Source: Rhodospirillales bacterium | GTDB taxonomy: Bacteria; Pseudomonadota; Alphaproteobacteria; ATCC43930; CGMCC-115725 | NCBI GenBank assembly: GCA_028291405.1 | Contig: JAQGID010000025.1 | Coordinates: 1-55,166, forward strand | Direction: 5' to 3' | Length of the DNA: 55,166 nt | In this document: one piece after another, positions 55,018-55,166 of the stretch | Layout of the letters: every line of letters begins with the position of its first letter | Numbering within the stretch: position 1 is the stretch's first letter | Notes under the pieces: generated by a model | What the model saw: the letters and a program-made list of their open reading frames with translations, nothing else | What the model was told of the DNA's origin: nothing | The model's database searches: none | Position numbers and translations under genes: made by a program

Positions 55018-55166
55018 ATGCGGCTCAACGATACGCATGATCCGGCGCGGCGCAGCTGGGTCGAGAGCGCGAATTCGCCGGACAGCGACTTTCCCATTCA
55101 GAATCTGCCGTTCGGGGTTTTCAGCCACGGCAACGTGCCGCCGCGCGGCGGCGTCGCGATCGGCGA
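55018..55166 (+). CDS. Fumarylacetoacetase, N-terminal fragment (runs off the window)
   Basis: Only about 49 residues are present: MRLNDTHDPARRSWVESAN, SDFPIQNLPFGVFS and RGGVAIGD are the classic N-terminus of fumarylacetoacetase (FahA), which splits fumarylacetoacetate in tyrosine/homogentisate breakdown. GGGAGGAACGGGATG precedes the start; ATG 55015 is an alternative one codon earlier. It is in line with the operon beginning at 51494 and suggests homogentisate-type ring catabolism continues beyond the window. Confidence 0.9.
   Translation, partial: MRLNDTHDPARRSWVESANSPDSDFPIQNLPFGVFSHGNVPPRGGVAIG

Overview
The window reads as about 55 kb of chromosome from a high-GC alphaproteobacterium. 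The evidence is separate petA, petB and petC genes, the gene orders cvpA-purF, zur-znuCB opposite znuA, hemF-trmL and mreBCD-mrdA-rodA, a long leuA, and an abundance of Rieske, RraA and LLM catabolic genes. Cytochrome b and c1 are not fused, which argues against Bradyrhizobium-type FbcH. I cannot place it below class level (Hyphomicrobiales or Rhodospirillales are both possible).

Layout. 1-3810 (minus strand): truncated purF, cvpA and a membrane sensor histidine kinase without a partner regulator. 4111-9617: a small membrane protein, a secreted protein with an Asp-rich tail, folD, a TPP-riboswitch-controlled thiC, a Nudix hydrolase and a secreted PEBP-like protein. 9763-12948: the zinc regulon zur-znuC-znuB opposite znuA, with a candidate Zur operator between. 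13002-16891: cca, a frameshifted MFS transporter translationally coupled to gluconokinase, and a VTT-domain membrane protein. 16907-21101: hemF-trmL opposite the bc1 complex operon petABC, with a striking 27-bp palindrome in the pet leader. 21200-26135: a methylthioadenosine salvage cluster (mtnP, mtnA) with an MDR oxidoreductase and a VOC protein coupled to mtnA, then a dienelactone hydrolase. 26410-33974: leuA with a possible leader ORF, then the rod-shape operon mreBCD-mrdA-rodA, closed by tRNA-Lys(CTT).

34122-37800 is different in character: poorer coding density, AT-rich gaps and only very small genes. It holds two copies of a divergent pair of small genes (family A on the minus strand, family B on the plus strand). 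Both families align between copies without gaps and keep the same divergent arrangement. I recognise neither family. This is the best candidate for an undescribed system in the window.

37810-55166 is an accessory catabolic region: a frameshifted sorbosone/glucose-dehydrogenase-like lipoprotein, two paralogous Rieske oxygenases, TauE/SafE exporter with a divergent LysR regulator, an alpha/beta hydrolase, an acyl-CoA-dehydrogenase-fold flavoprotein, enoyl-CoA hydratase, isochorismatase-like and CocE hydrolases, a FAH-family hydrolase, an LLM flavoprotein, a Crp/Fnr regulator, and a tight operon (Rieske, ABM monooxygenase, RraA aldolase, 3-hydroxyisobutyrate-dehydrogenase-like, and the start of fumarylacetoacetase). 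The content points to ring or aromatic-acid catabolism, but the substrate is not readable from sequence. Two single-base frameshifts in otherwise intact genes may be genuine mutations or consensus errors.
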